Assembly (NCBI GenBank): GCA_023053575.1
Contig: JAKZAP010000001.1
Location: forward strand, 10,246,849-10,310,848
Direction of reading: 5' to 3'
DNA from: Branchinecta lynchi
Taxonomy: Eukaryota; Arthropoda; Branchiopoda; Anostraca; Branchinectidae
DNA length: 64,000 nt
Part shown: positions 34,456 to 55,090 of the stretch, in pieces
How positions within the stretch are numbered: position 1 is the stretch's first letter
How the letters are laid out: every line of letters begins with the position of its first letter
Position numbers and translations under genes: made by a program
Notes under the pieces: model-generated
What the model was told of the DNA's origin: nothing
The model's input: only the letters and a program-made list of their open reading frames with translations
The model's database searches: none

Positions 34456-36365
34456 ACAAGAGCTACGAGCTCATATGGCACTTGTTACGAGTAGGCACGG
34501 CTCGGTTATGTCAATGATATATCTAGTGTTTGCTAGGTGTCTTCCCACCAAGTTTCATCTCGATCCCTCCACTCATAGCGTTTTCCAATATTTCCAGTTC
34601 TCCCCTCGAGCTCCCCCCAAAAGTCACCGGATCCGGTCCGGATTTTAAGTGGGTCGTCTGAGGCATGAGGTCTTTCCAAATATCAAGTTTCATCGAGATC
34701 CGGTCCCCCGTTCAAAAGTTATAAATACCTAAAGATTCCGGATTCCCCCTCCCTCCACTCCCCCGACAGTGCCCGAATCGGCTCGGTCACGTCAATGATG
34801 TATCTAGTGTTTGCTAGGTGTCTTCCCACAAATTTCATCTCGACCCCTCCACTCGTAGCGTTTCCCAAGATTTCCGGTTGCCCCATCCAGCTCCCCCAAA
34901 AGTCACCGGATCCGGTCCAGATTTTAAGTGGGTCGTCTGAGGTGTGAGGCCTTTCCAAATATCAAGTTCCATCGAGATCCGATCACCCGTTCAAAAGCTA
35001 TAAATACCTCAAGATTCCGGATTCCCCCTCCCTCCACTCCCCCCACAGTGCCCGAATTGGCTCGGTTATGTCAATGATGTATCTAGTGTTTGCTAGGTGT
35101 CTTCACACCAAGTTTCATCTCGATCCCTCCACTCATAGCGTTTCCCAAGATTTCCGGTTGCCCCCTCCAGCTCCCCCCAAAAGTCACCGGATCCGGTCCG
35201 TATTTTAAGTGGGTCGTCTGAGGCATGAGGCCGTTCCAAATATCAAGTTTCATCGAGATCCGGTCACCCGTTCAAAAGTTATAAATACCTCAAGATTCCG
35301 GATTCCCCCTCCCTCCACTCCCCCGACAGTGCCCGAATCGGCTCGGTCATGTCAATGATGTATCTAGTGTTTGCTAGGTGTCTTCCCACCAAGTTTCATC
35401 TCGATCCCTCCACTCATAGCGTTTCCCAAGATTTCCGGTTGCCCCCTCCAGCTCCCCCCAAAAGTCACCGGATCCGGTCTGGATTTTAAGTAGGTCGTCT
35501 GAGGCATGAGGTCTTTCCAAATATCAAGTTCCATCGAGATCCGATCACCCGTTCAAAAGTTATAAATACCTCAAGATTCCGGATTCCCCCTCCCTCCACT
35601 CCCCCTACAGTGCCCGAATCGGCTCGGTTATGGCAATGATGTATCTAGTGTTTGCTAGGTGTCTTCCCACCAAGTTTCATCTCGATCCCTAGACTCATAG
35701 CGTTTCCCAAGATTTCCGGTTGCCCCCTCCAGCTCCCCCCAAAAGTCACCGGATCCGGTCCGGATTTTAAGTAGGTCGTCTGAGGCATGAGGTCTTTCCA
35801 AATATCAAGTTCCATCGAGATCCGATCACCCGTTCAAAAGTTATAAATACCTCAAGATTCCGGATTCCCCCTCCCTCCACTCCCCCCACAGTGCCCGAAT
35901 CGGATCGGTTATGTCAATGATGTATCTAGTGTTTGCTAGGTGTCTTCCCACCAAGTTTCATCTCGATCCCTCCACTCATAGCGTTTCCCAAGATTTCCGG
36001 TTGCCGCCTCCAGCTCCCCCCAAAAGTCACCGGATCCGGTCCGGATTTTAAGTGGGTCGTCTGAGGCATGAGGTCGTTCCAAATACCAAGTTTCATCGAG
36101 ATCCGATCACCCGTTCAAAAGTTAAAAATACCTCAAGATTCCGGATTCCCCCTCCCTCCACTCCCCCCACGGTGCTCGGATCGGGGAAGTGACTATTTCC
36201 AACTTAATCATTTGGGGTCCCTGATATGCCTGCCAAGTTTTATCGTCCTAGCTTATCTGGAAGTGCCCGAACTAGCAAAACCTGGACAGACCGACAGACC
36301 GACGGACGGACAGAAATTGCGATCGCTATATGGCACTTGGCCGAAGGGCAAGTGCCATAAAAAAC
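34456..36365 (+). mobile_element. Family D minisatellite element, best-preserved copy
   Basis: Left end ACAAGAGCTACGAGCTCATA then ATATGGCACTTG. Right end contains ATATGGCACTTGGCCGAAGG and its pairing half CAAGTGCCAT, a terminal hairpin (36330-36358). ATATGGCACTTG is therefore repeated directly at both ends. The centre (34493-36180) is six tandem units with steps of 279-281 bp, followed by a GACCGACAGACCGACGGACG run. No coding frame spans units, and 281 is not a multiple of three. Termini are partly Helitron-like (end hairpin, no obvious target duplication), but the CTRR end is not seen. Confidence 0.85.
34493..36180 (+). repeat. Six-unit 281-bp tandem array, each unit a dimer
   Basis: Unit starts at about 34493, 34772, 35051, 35332, 35613 and 35894. 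Each unit has two related halves that begin AAGTTTCATCTCGATCCCTC and AAGTTYCATCGAGATCCGAT. Both go on to CAAGATT(T)CCGG and then C-rich CTCC runs. The half-steps are about 134 and 147 bp. Units differ by only a few bases. Confidence 0.9.
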
Positions 36366-37155
36366 AAAATTCTCTGAGAATCATTGACTTCGTTCAGTCT
36401 CCTGGCGCAATGTAAGTAGCGTCAAGCCTCTACCTTGACCGAAGATTTTTGGAAGATCTGCTACAGTTTTCACAGCAACAGCAAGTCCTCTACATAATTC
36501 CCTCAGAAATGCGCTTTTGCATGAAATACTTGCTTTCATGTGCTGAGTGCCTAACTCAGGTTTTAACCCTGGTTTAAATCAGATTAAAAAAAAAAAAATG
36601 TGACAAGGGTGCTTTAAAGTAAGTGAGGAAAATCAACCCCTTAAAGCACAACTCTTACTAGAAATGACCTTTTCGCTATGAGATGGATCAGAAAAAACTT
36701 TTTCGAAAATACCATTACTTTCCACCCGAATTTAGTGATTTTCTTGTTAGCGCTTGTCGACTCTCTCAAGCCTTCCTGGTCTCAGACGGGCTGGGCGCAA
36801 AAGATTTTAAAATTGAACGAACCGTGGTTATAAAGACGGAAACTAAGCAAATAAAAAAATAGACAAACAGAAGATTCTCATATCCTTAGGAGCTGGAGCT
36901 AGGTATATTACAAAAGGCTCGTAGCCGCGAGGAAAGACGCAGTTTCTGTTTAAAATAAACTTTTCTCTCTACATCATACTAATAGCAACTTTTTCGTTCC
37001 AAGAAATTGCACACCGTAAGCATGTTAATTACTGCTGGTCAACCGCTGCACCAGGCCTGTTCGTCTTTCATTTCCGGTCTAGTTCGGATTCCGACAGGAA
37101 TATCAATTCTAGCAGAATCGCACCATGTACCCGGCAGTAAAACAAAGCAGTCTGA
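36366..37155. other. Non-coding spacer
   Basis: A short A run at about 36587-36598. No gene recognised. Confidence 0.35.
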
Positions 37156-37245
37156 ATTAATGAATGAATTTATTACATGCAACCTAGTAATAAGGCATTT
37201 GCACAGTATATACAGAAAAAATAAAAGCATAAGAAGAAATTGATG
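37156..37245 (-). mobile_element. LINE 3' tail
   Basis: Minus-strand sequence ends TTGCATGTAATAAATTCATT, similar to the tail at 29580-29602 (AATAAATTCATTCATTCA). No coding part remains. Confidence 0.45.
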
Positions 37246-37459
37246 GATTCAATCTATTACCTTTATATGGACAGCAATACCCGGACAAAGAAATGTATTA
37301 GAACGAACTGGCTATGTCACTTTTATCCCTGAATTAAAACTTCAAATACATGATAAAGCCATAACGCAGTGCCTACCGAATTTCTGTTTTTGACGAGATA
37401 CCGGCCGAATATCGCGCCGGCAGGAAAAGAAAGCGAAATATTCTGATCTAGCATGTTAA

Positions 37460-37866
37460 TTTTTACTTCCATATCGACAGTATAGCCGACTTCAGATAAA
37501 GCTTTTATATCTCACAAATTTACTTTTTTTGCCGGATTCCAGGCGGATTCCAGGCGCGAAAACAAATCTCAAAAGGGGTTCAGCATGTCTTCTTACCGTG
37601 AATCTACACCCTAACCGAAAACAGATAATAATTTTACTTTTCGCAAATATATTTTTTTGACAGATAACAACTTGTCTAGAGCAAAAAAAAAAACACACGT
37701 AGGCTATGGATTCCGCATGTCTTCTTACCCCTAAATCGACAATCTATTTTTTGTTTGTTTGCACTCTTTAACTTCCTTCCCCTCTCTTACCCGAATATAG
37801 GGCTACGGTTACGAATGGTCAAACTTTACGAAGCCATAGGCATTTCGTCACTACTTCGGGATCCCC
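37460..37866 (-). mobile_element. Family A element, fragment (copy 5)
   Basis: GCCGGATTCCAGGC, TTCAGCATGTCTTCTTACC (twice) and the terminal CGGGATCCCCCGAA at 37858 identify a shortened, decayed inverted copy of family A. Confidence 0.65.
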
Positions 37867-39347
37867 CGAAACTATTTCCACAACATTCACTTTACATTTC
37901 AAGGGTGTGAACGGCAGGAAGAGTGATAGGAACCGATCCGCTCCCAAACATGACCCTACCAGGTATGTTCGCATTCCGTTTACTGTTCGTGGTGTTTCGA
38001 AACATGTAAATACTTTGAAACGGTAAATGCTTTGAAACAACTTATGACTTGTGACAAAAATCTGACGTTCGCGAAACCGTTAGACATAACCCAATCATTT
38101 GTTTTTTACGTCTGCTGAACTGCAGAAAAGAAAGTTTAGCAGGGAGCCAGACAAAGTTTCGCCCATCAGCAATTCATCACTCAGTTCATATTTGCGCTGA
38201 GTCGGGGGAAGCCTTTCATTATACTGAACGCTACCTTTTTCCAGCCTGACAGATTGCTTCGACCTGGTCCCAAATTACTGGTTACCGCAGCCGCTGACAG
38301 AGCTGATTACTACTTTGATAGTCGTTAAAGTAAATGCTATGTGCGCGCTGTGTTATTACACTTCTAACTTGATTACATGGCTGTGTGGTAACGGGCCCAA
38401 TTTACGACTCTCGGCTCCCTATTAACGCGTCACGGAGGAACATTAAAGCGAGGATTTATTACTATGATTACCATGATTACAGTCAGTATGGTGGTTGGTA
38501 TTACACATAATGGCCAGGAGCAGATGAGCGGGCAGAAAGCGGCAAAAACCCGGCGGACCCGCAGAGGCGCCCATTGGTGTGCCAGTGCTGTGATTAGGGA
38601 ACCAGCGAAATGGCAGGCGAATTGACTCTGGCTCCGTTTTTGTCTGCAACTCCGTCGTGCAAAGTGTCAATTTCCATGGAGTAGCCCAGAGAAAACCACT
38701 GCATTTAGTAGTCATAAATAAGGAGATTGAAGACGAAGCTCTAAGATGAGACTGGCAGGATATATACTTAACTCATGCGATTCACTCCAGACGAGACAGA
38801 TTACACAGAGGAAAAAAGGGGCAACCTATACTCCCGGACGTGGATTATTTTGACGATACACGACTGGGGTCAAACGGAAAAGAAAATGTATGGTGATTCT
38901 TCGGATTCGCAGCTGATAACCATGCGTCTTGTCGGCAATATTTGCTGTTTCGATTTTTCAAAGCTGAACCTAAACTGGATAGTCCTACACGGGAGGTCAG
39001 TATGGTTGGTAACAGAGACAGGTTGGTTTTAAAGTATTTCTCTACCATCACGTGTTACAAATGTCGGTCACAGCAAATTTAAATACACAAAAATGCCACG
39101 ACAAATTTTTGGTCACTCAAATTTCGTCACTGCTTTTAGAAGTTGCGTGTTATTTTCGTTTTGTTTATGCACACTTTTGTACTAAACAGATTAGGAAGAA
39201 AGTGACCGTCATAAGAGTTATTCTCTATCTACTTAAACAAAAAGCTCAGAACTAGCTTTCTTCAACACCCACACAGCCCCATTTGATGACTTAGGAAAGC
39301 CGTAAGTCGGGGCAGCTTGATCAGGGAACATTGAGCATGGTTGGTTC
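37867..39347. other. Non-coding region
   Basis: Short frames at 38443-38715 and 38775-39051 lie on both strands and show no domain. No repeat ends were recognised. Confidence 0.35.
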
Positions 39348-39507
39348 CAGGCCCGTATCCAGGAATTTAGTCCGGCCTGCTGGTCGGACAAAAAAGTACA
39401 GAAAACACAGATCAGAGGGAAAAGCCTATAAAAATCTTTATTTTTGCATGTTTCGGGGGGGGGGGGGGTCAGCCCCCTAACCCCCCCCCCCCCTGGATAC
39501 GGCCTTG
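39348..39507. mobile_element. Small hAT MITE, complete (160 bp)
   Basis: Starts CAGGCCCGTATCCAGG and ends CCTGGATACGGCCTTG, flanked by GTTGGTTC (39340-39347) and GTTGCTTC (39508-39515). Contains the shared AGCCTATAAAAAT phrase and G/C runs. Confidence 0.85.
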
Positions 39508-40335
39508 GTTGCTTCAGATGATCCCTTCGCGAAAACAAAAATTTTTCTCACAGCAATCTGCTTGAGACCGACAGGGCAGCTAAAACCATAATTTTGGGTT
39601 GATCAATTCAGCTACAGTAGAGGTATGCTTATATGAACAATTACTTTAATGTGAACAGTGCAGTTTTGGGCTAAATAGTAAAACGAAGATCCGAAAAACT
39701 TATACAGGTGTTTTCAGATGCCCTTAAATGCCTACTTTGGCTAACTGGTAGTTAGCTTTAAACACAGCAAGTCTACTGTCAACAAACGTTCACATAAGCA
39801 CACCTCTACTGTTTGTCAAGGTCACTTTCTGATACCAGGACATCTAACAGATAACTGAAGCCTTTTCCGCTGTGAATGTTCAATTCAACTCAAACTTCGC
39901 TGATAAAATAACAGTGACCAAGCTGTCCCACTGAAGTGGCCAAGGTTTCCCACTATCAACACTTTATTAGCATTAGCTACTGGAACTAACTTCAGTAGCT
40001 ACTGAACTTGATATCTTCAGCAGATTCCGACCAAATATCGGTAAACCGAAAAAGAATGAAGTAGCCTAGATATTTAGGGTGTCTTAGTTCCCCAATCTCG
40101 ACACTGTAAACGACTTCAGTCAACTAACCCCTCAAACGCCGTAATTACTGCACAGCAGTACAACGGGTCAATCAAAATATCACGGCGGGCTTAACAGCTA
40201 AAAAAAACGAAAAAACAAAGGATGGGTAATTACCGTTCATTAAAAAAGTTATAAGGCATGGTGAAAAACTTGGTTCTTTGAGAAGCTGAAACAGGATGTA
40301 CTTATCAGAATACCTCCAGGGATGCTTGTACTGGT
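39508..40335. other. PCNA 3' flank
   Basis: Contains the PCNA 3' UTR on the minus strand. TTTATT at 39963-39968 gives AATAAA about 370 bases after the stop codon. No other gene. Confidence 0.45.
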
Positions 40336-49796
<9,461 letters not shown>

Positions 49797-50018
49797 TGTG
49801 TGTGTGTGGGGGGGGGGGGGGTATTTACCGACTGGCTGGTCATTTTACCTACTGTTTTAGCAGATAAAAACGACTATGTTGACGAAAAATCAGCTGATTT
49901 TTAAGAAAAACTACTATTTTTTGTAAAAATCTTTAACGAGAAACCGACTGTTTAAAAAAATCGACTGTTTTTACGAAATTGCGCCAACTCGGCTATTTTT
50001 TACAGACTGGCGGACAAC

Positions 50019-51033
50019 CAGGGGCGCAGCTAGGGTTTTGGGTTTGGAGGGTGATACAAAAAAAATGTGCCGACAAAATCGTCCAGTGTGCCGACAAATG
50101 CGGACACATAAGCTAAATTAAGAAAATAAAACTTATCGGATTTAAAGAAGAGTTTCTACTTCTTCAAATCTCAAGGTTTTCTCTTTTCGTTTCCAAAACA
50201 AAATTGGCTGATCTAACTCCATTTGTTTCTTCACTTTCCACGCATCAACAAGCGCCGACTCAGCAGCTATGTCTTTTTCGGTGTAGAGGAGCATAAGTGA
50301 GTGAAGTCTATCATCCCCCATGGTTGACCTCAATTGGCTTTTTACAATTTTCATCTTACTGAAGATCCACACACCTTCAGCTGAAGTCACGGGTACGGTT
50401 TTTGCAAAAACGAAAGCTCTGTAACCAAGTGGAAGAGCACGCTTGTGCTCTTTGGCCATAGAGAAGAGCTGTCTGAAGTTCCGTTTGTTAGTCTGAGTCT
50501 GCTTTAAAACTTCCTGGAAGATTTATGTTTCCGACTTCAGTACTCCTGGTGGTATCTGCAGTGTTTTGAATGGTACTTTGATGCATGAGCGCTACGGTAG
50601 TCGTCATCAAACTCGTAAACAGTGACGGGATTTGCAGCTTCTATACACTCTTCACACCCCTTTACCATTTATCCGGAGAAATTAAGTTAGCGACATGAAA
50701 CAGGTGTTGCCGTGTACACCAAGACTGACAACTGACTTCGCGTCAAAACCGAAGTTTCTGCCGACGATCTAAAGGACTTTGGTTAATAGAAGTGCGAGAC
50801 GTCGGCGCTTGGACTTTTGCCGACACTAGTAGGGACCATCCGAGCAAGGCGTCGGCGCGCAGCCAACACCGAAGTTTCCTCCGACGATCTTAAGGACTTC
50901 GGTTAATAGAAGTGCGAGACGTCGACGCTTGGACTTTTGACGACACTAGTAGGGACCATCAGAGCAAGACGTCGGCGCTGCGCAGCCTTGGAACTTTGAG
51001 GGGGGGGGGAGTCCCCCCTTAGCTGCACCCCTG
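50019..51033 (-). mobile_element. hAT element with transposase remnant
   Basis: CAGGGGCGCAGCTAGGG to TTAGCTGCACCCCTG with flanks CGGACAAC (50011-50018) and CCGACAAC (51034-51041), seven of eight matching. Contains the end of a hAT transposase on the minus strand (50142-50522). Its left-end text (ATGTGCCGACAAA) is shared with the right end of 21122-23510, so it is the closest thing to a source element for the CAGGGGCG family. Two near-identical ~110-bp units (GACGTCGGCGC...TAGGGACCATC) occur at about 50750-50970. Confidence 0.85.
50142..50522 (-). pseudogene. hAT transposase C-terminal (dimerisation) domain fragment
   Basis: The frame runs from about 50522 through an ATG at 50459 to a stop at 50142. 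It contains KTVPVTSAEGVWIFSKMKIV and KSQLRSTMGDDRLHSLMLLY, the signature of the hAT C-terminal dimerisation region (usual form PVTSA..ER.FSK.K.IKS.LRSTM...RL). The usual Cys-Glu-Arg before FSK has become Gly-Val-Trp. The catalytic core and BED finger are absent, so the fragment cannot be an active transposase. Confidence 0.8.
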
Positions 51034-51139
51034 CCGACAACATTCGGGGCAATCAAGTAGGGAAATCAAGCAAAACAAGAGAATCCAGAAACAGAAGATA
51101 GACCTATGGTCAGAGGCATTTCGATATTGGGTTCCGATC

Positions 51140-51335
51140 GAAACCTTTGGTCTTGTTTCTTCAATCAAGACAGCAATTTTTCTTAGAGAACAGTCTGTTT
51201 TTTGGTAACAATGGCTTATTTTTTTTAAACAGTCAGATTTTTGTAAAAAGTAAATTTTACTGAAAACAAAGTCAGTAAAAATAACCAGCCAGTTGACCCC
51301 CCAAACAAATTTGGCTAGTAACACCACAGGTGACA
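51140..51335. mobile_element. Fragments of family A right end and GTCGGTAAA family
   Basis: GATCGAAACCTTTGGTCTTG (51133 on) is the family A right terminus. It is followed by T-rich modules, GTCAGTAAAAATAACCAGCC and TTTGGCTAGTAACACCAC, the end of the hAT-like family. Confidence 0.5.
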
Positions 51336-52079
51336 CAGCCATTATCAGTAACTGATCAGTAAGTAGCAAACATAACTGGTATTGGTATCGTCAAAACAAT
51401 GGAACATTCGCTGCCAGTATATCCTAGGTTTGCGAGTCGGAGAGTGATTTTGATGAGAAAGGTTTCTTCACTGTCTGTTCAGGCTGATACAAAGAATATT
51501 TTGGGTTTTGGACAGTCCAAAGAAGAATAAGTTCCTCTCTGCCCCTTTTTGTGATTTTTCTGTCCTAAACAGGACTGTTGTCTTTGATTTTTCATTGTTA
51601 TCTCCCAAAATATTTACAAATCCATTTAGTTTGGTGGCCCAAAGGGCTAACACAGTGCATCTTTACCTTGCCAAGCCAAACCAAGCAAACATAACAGTAT
51701 TATAAAACTGTTAAAGTCCCAATGCAAATTTCTTACTTTATCCCTACTACAGGAGGGGTAACCAACCTTGAAATATACAACCTTAAACAAGGCCAAAGTA
51801 GGTACAGGATACCCCCTCTTTTTCCGTCTGAAAGTATAAAAGCACAAGGTGCTGATGATGATGCTGAAAGTCTTGCAGTTGAGATATAAAAAAAGATGAA
51901 ACCAGCCAATCAGGTTCAAGACTTTTGGGCGGCCATTGGGATAAGAGAATTGTGAACAAGAAATCAGAATTTTCAGTGAGAAGATCTATCCTGAAAGAAA
52001 TATGTCTCAGCTCAAGTACCTATTGGAGTTGTTATTGTACTTTTAGTAATCTGGCAATACTATCAAGATAGGTCAGAAC
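51336..52079. other. Non-coding spacer
   Basis: Short frames on both strands at 51468-51919 show no domain. No repeat boundary recognised. Confidence 0.35.
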
Positions 52080-52556
52080 AGTCTACCACAAACCCCTGAT
52101 TCTGGGAAAACCTATGCCAAACACTGGGTATATCCAGCGTTTGGTATACCCTATGCCTAATGCTGGATACAGTATGCCAAATGCTGGATATTGTGACCCA
52201 ATAAAATATTGATGATTTGAGTGAAGCTCAGAAATCAACCAATCAGAATTCATCTGTAGTGAGGTAGGTCAGGGCAGTCAACCACAAACCCATGATTTTT
52301 GGATACCCTATGCCTAACGCTGGATACACTATGACAGGTGCTGGATACTGTAACCCAGTAGAATATTGATGATTTGAGTGAAGCTAAAAAATCAACCAAT
52401 CAGAACTCCTTTCTATTGAGGTAGGTCAGGGTTAGGTTACCAACAGGTATCCGGCGTTTGGCATAGGGTATCCAGCGTTAGGCATAGGCTATGCTAAATG
52501 CTAGATATACCCAGCGTTTAACACAGGGTATCCAAAAATCAGGGATTGTGGTAGAC
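52080..52556. mobile_element. Inverted-repeat element of TATGCCAAACGCTGGATA modules, long copy
   Basis: AGTCTACCACAAACCCCTGA opens it and AATCAGGGATTGTGGTAGAC closes it. Inside, TATGCCAAACGCTGGATA and its complement TATCCAGCGTTTGGCATA recur about ten times, and a block ending ATCAACCAATCAGAA is duplicated. Sister copy at 61689-61989. Confidence 0.7.
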
Positions 52557-52716
52557 TGGGTCAGGGTTAGGGTGCCAACAGCTATCCAACATTTGGCATA
52601 GGGTATCCAACATTAGTTTTACATTAGGTTTTCAATCTAGGTTGTCAACATTAGGTTTTCGGGCAAAGTTTGAGGTTATATGAATTCGAGGTTGGATACC
52701 CTCCTGTAAAGATGGT

Positions 52717-52993
52717 CAGAGGCGTCACAATTTTATTGTGACGCGATTTTTCGTCAAAACAATTTATTTTTATTCATGAAAACAGTCAGTTTTTCTGAAA
52801 ATTGGTCGATTTTTCGCCAAAATAGACGTTTTTTTCTGAAAATCACTGGATTTTTCGGAAAATCAGTCGATTTTTCAAAAATGTCATAATAATTATTGAA
52901 AAGTCATTTTTTCTGCAGAAAAAGTCGGTAAAATCACCAACCAGTCAGTAAATCTTCTTCCCCCCCCAAACATTTTGGCTAGTAATGCCTCTG
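52717..52993. mobile_element. hAT-like element, GTCGGTAAA family (277 bp)
   Basis: CAGAGGCGTCAC to GGCTAGTAATGCCTCTG, flanks AAGATGGT and CAGATGAT (six of eight). The interior consists of TTTTTCGTCAAAA / TTTTTCTGAAAAT modules. Confidence 0.75.
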
Positions 52994-53350
52994 CAGATGA
53001 TGTCAGTATATTAATTTTTGGGCAGAGGGCCAACATTACAAGCTGGTTTCTAACATCTAAGGTAGTCCTTATATTACAGATACTTTTCTAAATTCAAATA
53101 TTTGATAAAGCTCAACAAGACTTACTCTATCTATGAGAACAAAGTTTAACTTTTAAGTTTTTCGGATTTGGCGGGAGACCCCTTTTCTTTGATGATGCTG
53201 ACGATGGCCATGCTTTTATGGTACCTATATGAACAAATATTTGTTTACAACGTTGCCAATAGTCCAAAGTTTGTTGCTCATCAACACTTTGAATTATGGG
53301 GGCATTCGGGGCAATAAAATCCTGCTAAAATATTGACTTTCACTGACCAA

Positions 53351-54696
53351 ATGCGTATTCTCGCCCTTTTCCGAGGACTCTGGGGAATTGAAGGGAACGA
53401 CGAGAATAGAGTGAGTCACTCCACGCGGACTCCGCGTACAGAAAACAGCGAGAACACGGAAAATGCTTTCAAAACCGATTTTGTTTGAACAAAAAAGTAT
53501 GCAGTTGACGAAATTAGTCTGGATCCACTTTGTTTTTATTTTTTTATCCTGATTAAATAATTTTACATTGCATCAACACCAGCAAAAATCGATTCCCCTC
53601 CGAATCTGAAAGTGAGTCCTTTTTGGGATTCCAAAACGTAAGTGGAGGGATACCTATGACATCGCAAAAGTTGTCCGCCTGTCCGTCCGTCCGTCCGTCT
53701 GTGAGCACGATAACTCTCGAAGGGAATGAGATATTTTGATGAAACTTGGTGTGACGATTCTTTTGGTCAAGAGTAAGATCGAGTTCGTAGATGGGCCCTG
53801 TAGCCCTATATTTGGGGGTGGGGGAGGGGGGGGGGGCAAATTAAGGGACAAACAAAATATTTTTAAACAGCTAATGTGACCGTCGATTATGGGGTAAAAA
53901 AACATGCTGAGCACGGTGGTGAAAATCATTTTCTCTCCTGACAAGTAGTTCGTCCGGAATCCGGCAAAAACCGGAAAGTTTGTTAAAAGTAAAACTTTCA
54001 GTTGAAGTTGATTAAATGTTTGATTTAGGGGTAAGGAGACATGTTGAACGCGATGGTGAAAACCATTTTCTCGCCGGACAACTAGTTCGCCTGGAATCCG
54101 ACCAAAACCGGAAAATATGTTAAAAGCAAAAGTTTTATCTGAAGTTGATTAGATGATAGATTTAGGGGTAAGAAGAGACGCCGTGTCCGTATATGACAAT
54201 CATGTATTACCCGGGCAAATAATTAGTCCGGAATCCGGTTGTCCCCGCATGTTTTTTTAAGTCAAAGTTTTAATTGAAGTTGATTAGAGGTTCTTTATAG
54301 GGATAAGGAGATACGCTGGATTCGTTTCTGAATTTTCTTTTGTTGCTGGACTAGTAGTTCGCTCGGCAGAAGTAAAGCAGGAAGTTTCGGTCAGTATCGT
54401 CAAAATAGACATGGCTTATAAAGGTATGGATAGATAGATAGATAGAATATCTGAACTTGGTTTTCTCTGAGGATTAGCCTGCCGAAGACTGGATCTGGGG
54501 AAGAGAAGACCCAATTGTCTGTATCAAATCTTAGATTTTTGGGGTCCCATCGACACCTTTGGTCTTGTTTATGATGGTGATGATAATTGGAGCATTCCCG
54601 TCAGTAGGGACTCATGAGACAAGGGGAGTCCCCGGGACAAACAAAAAGGCGGAGACTCCTCAAGTGGAGTTCTTGGGGAACGGCGAGAGTACGCCT
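53351..54696. mobile_element. Family B MITE, copy 3, split by family A
   Basis: ATGCGTATTCTCGCCC starts after CAA (53348-53350), and GGGGAACGGCGAGAGTACGC then CT is followed by CAA (54697-54699). Removing 53625-54570 restores the continuous GTCCTTTTTGATGATGGTGA text of intact copies. Confidence 0.85.
53625..54570 (+). mobile_element. Family A minisatellite element nested in a family B MITE (copy 7)
   Basis: GGGATTCCAAAACGTAAGTG to CACCTTTGGTCTTGTTT. Because the host sequence is known from other B copies, this copy fixes both termini of family A and shows little or no target duplication. It includes the GTCCGTCCGTCCGTCCG run (53680-53696) and about four ~137-bp units, then a GATA tract at 54429-54444. 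Confidence 0.85.
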
Positions 54697-54808
54697 CAAG
54701 TATCAGCAGGGTCTCTTGAGATTGACGAAAGTTCTCCCTGATCTGCTGGCAGTTTGTCGGTCTGCTGCAAGGTTTGGCAAGTTCCAGCACTGCAAGCAAA
54801 AACTAAAG

Positions 54809-55090
54809 ATGTCTTCTTGTGAGTTTCCGAAAACTCCCCAGCCCAGGCCGGATCTCGCAAGTTCCCGTAGACAAGACAAACTTTTTAGAGTTTTTCTTCG
54901 TGATTAAAAAGTAATTCGGGATGTTTATCAAGCAGCTAAGAGAGTCAAGAAAGCTCTTTATTTTACTAGTCCAAATGGTTTGGTCCGTCTTCATGGTTTG
55001 CAGCGGGTGTACTTGAGAATCAAAGGTCTTTCCTCACCCTTAGAATTTACAACTGACAAGTATTTCGTCGAAAGTCAGAGTAAATTTTAG
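54809..55090 (+). pseudogene. Possible coding remnant of unknown family
   Basis: A frame opens at ATG 54809 and continues to TAG at 55088, broken only by TAA at 54905-54907. It includes RQDKLFRVFLRD, then YQAAKRVKKALYF, LVRLHGLQRVYLRIKGLSS and KYFVESQSKF. The amphipathic, Lys-rich composition and single stop suggest a decayed exon or retroelement frame. I cannot assign a family. Confidence 0.3.

Larger units (their letters stand above)
49797..51045. mobile_element. GTCGGTAAA-family hAT-like element, inverted, split by a larger hAT
   Basis: The left side reads TATTTACCGACTGGCTGGTC and the right side after the insertion resumes CCGACAACATTC, which is the reverse of AATGTTGTCGG seen intact at 11791-11802. 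The insert is 50019-51033. Confidence 0.65.

Noticed and set aside
34456..36365. Family D called as a Helitron
   Set aside because: The end hairpin and apparent lack of target duplication fit, but the TC start and CTRR end are not seen and no Rep/helicase is present, so the class is left open.
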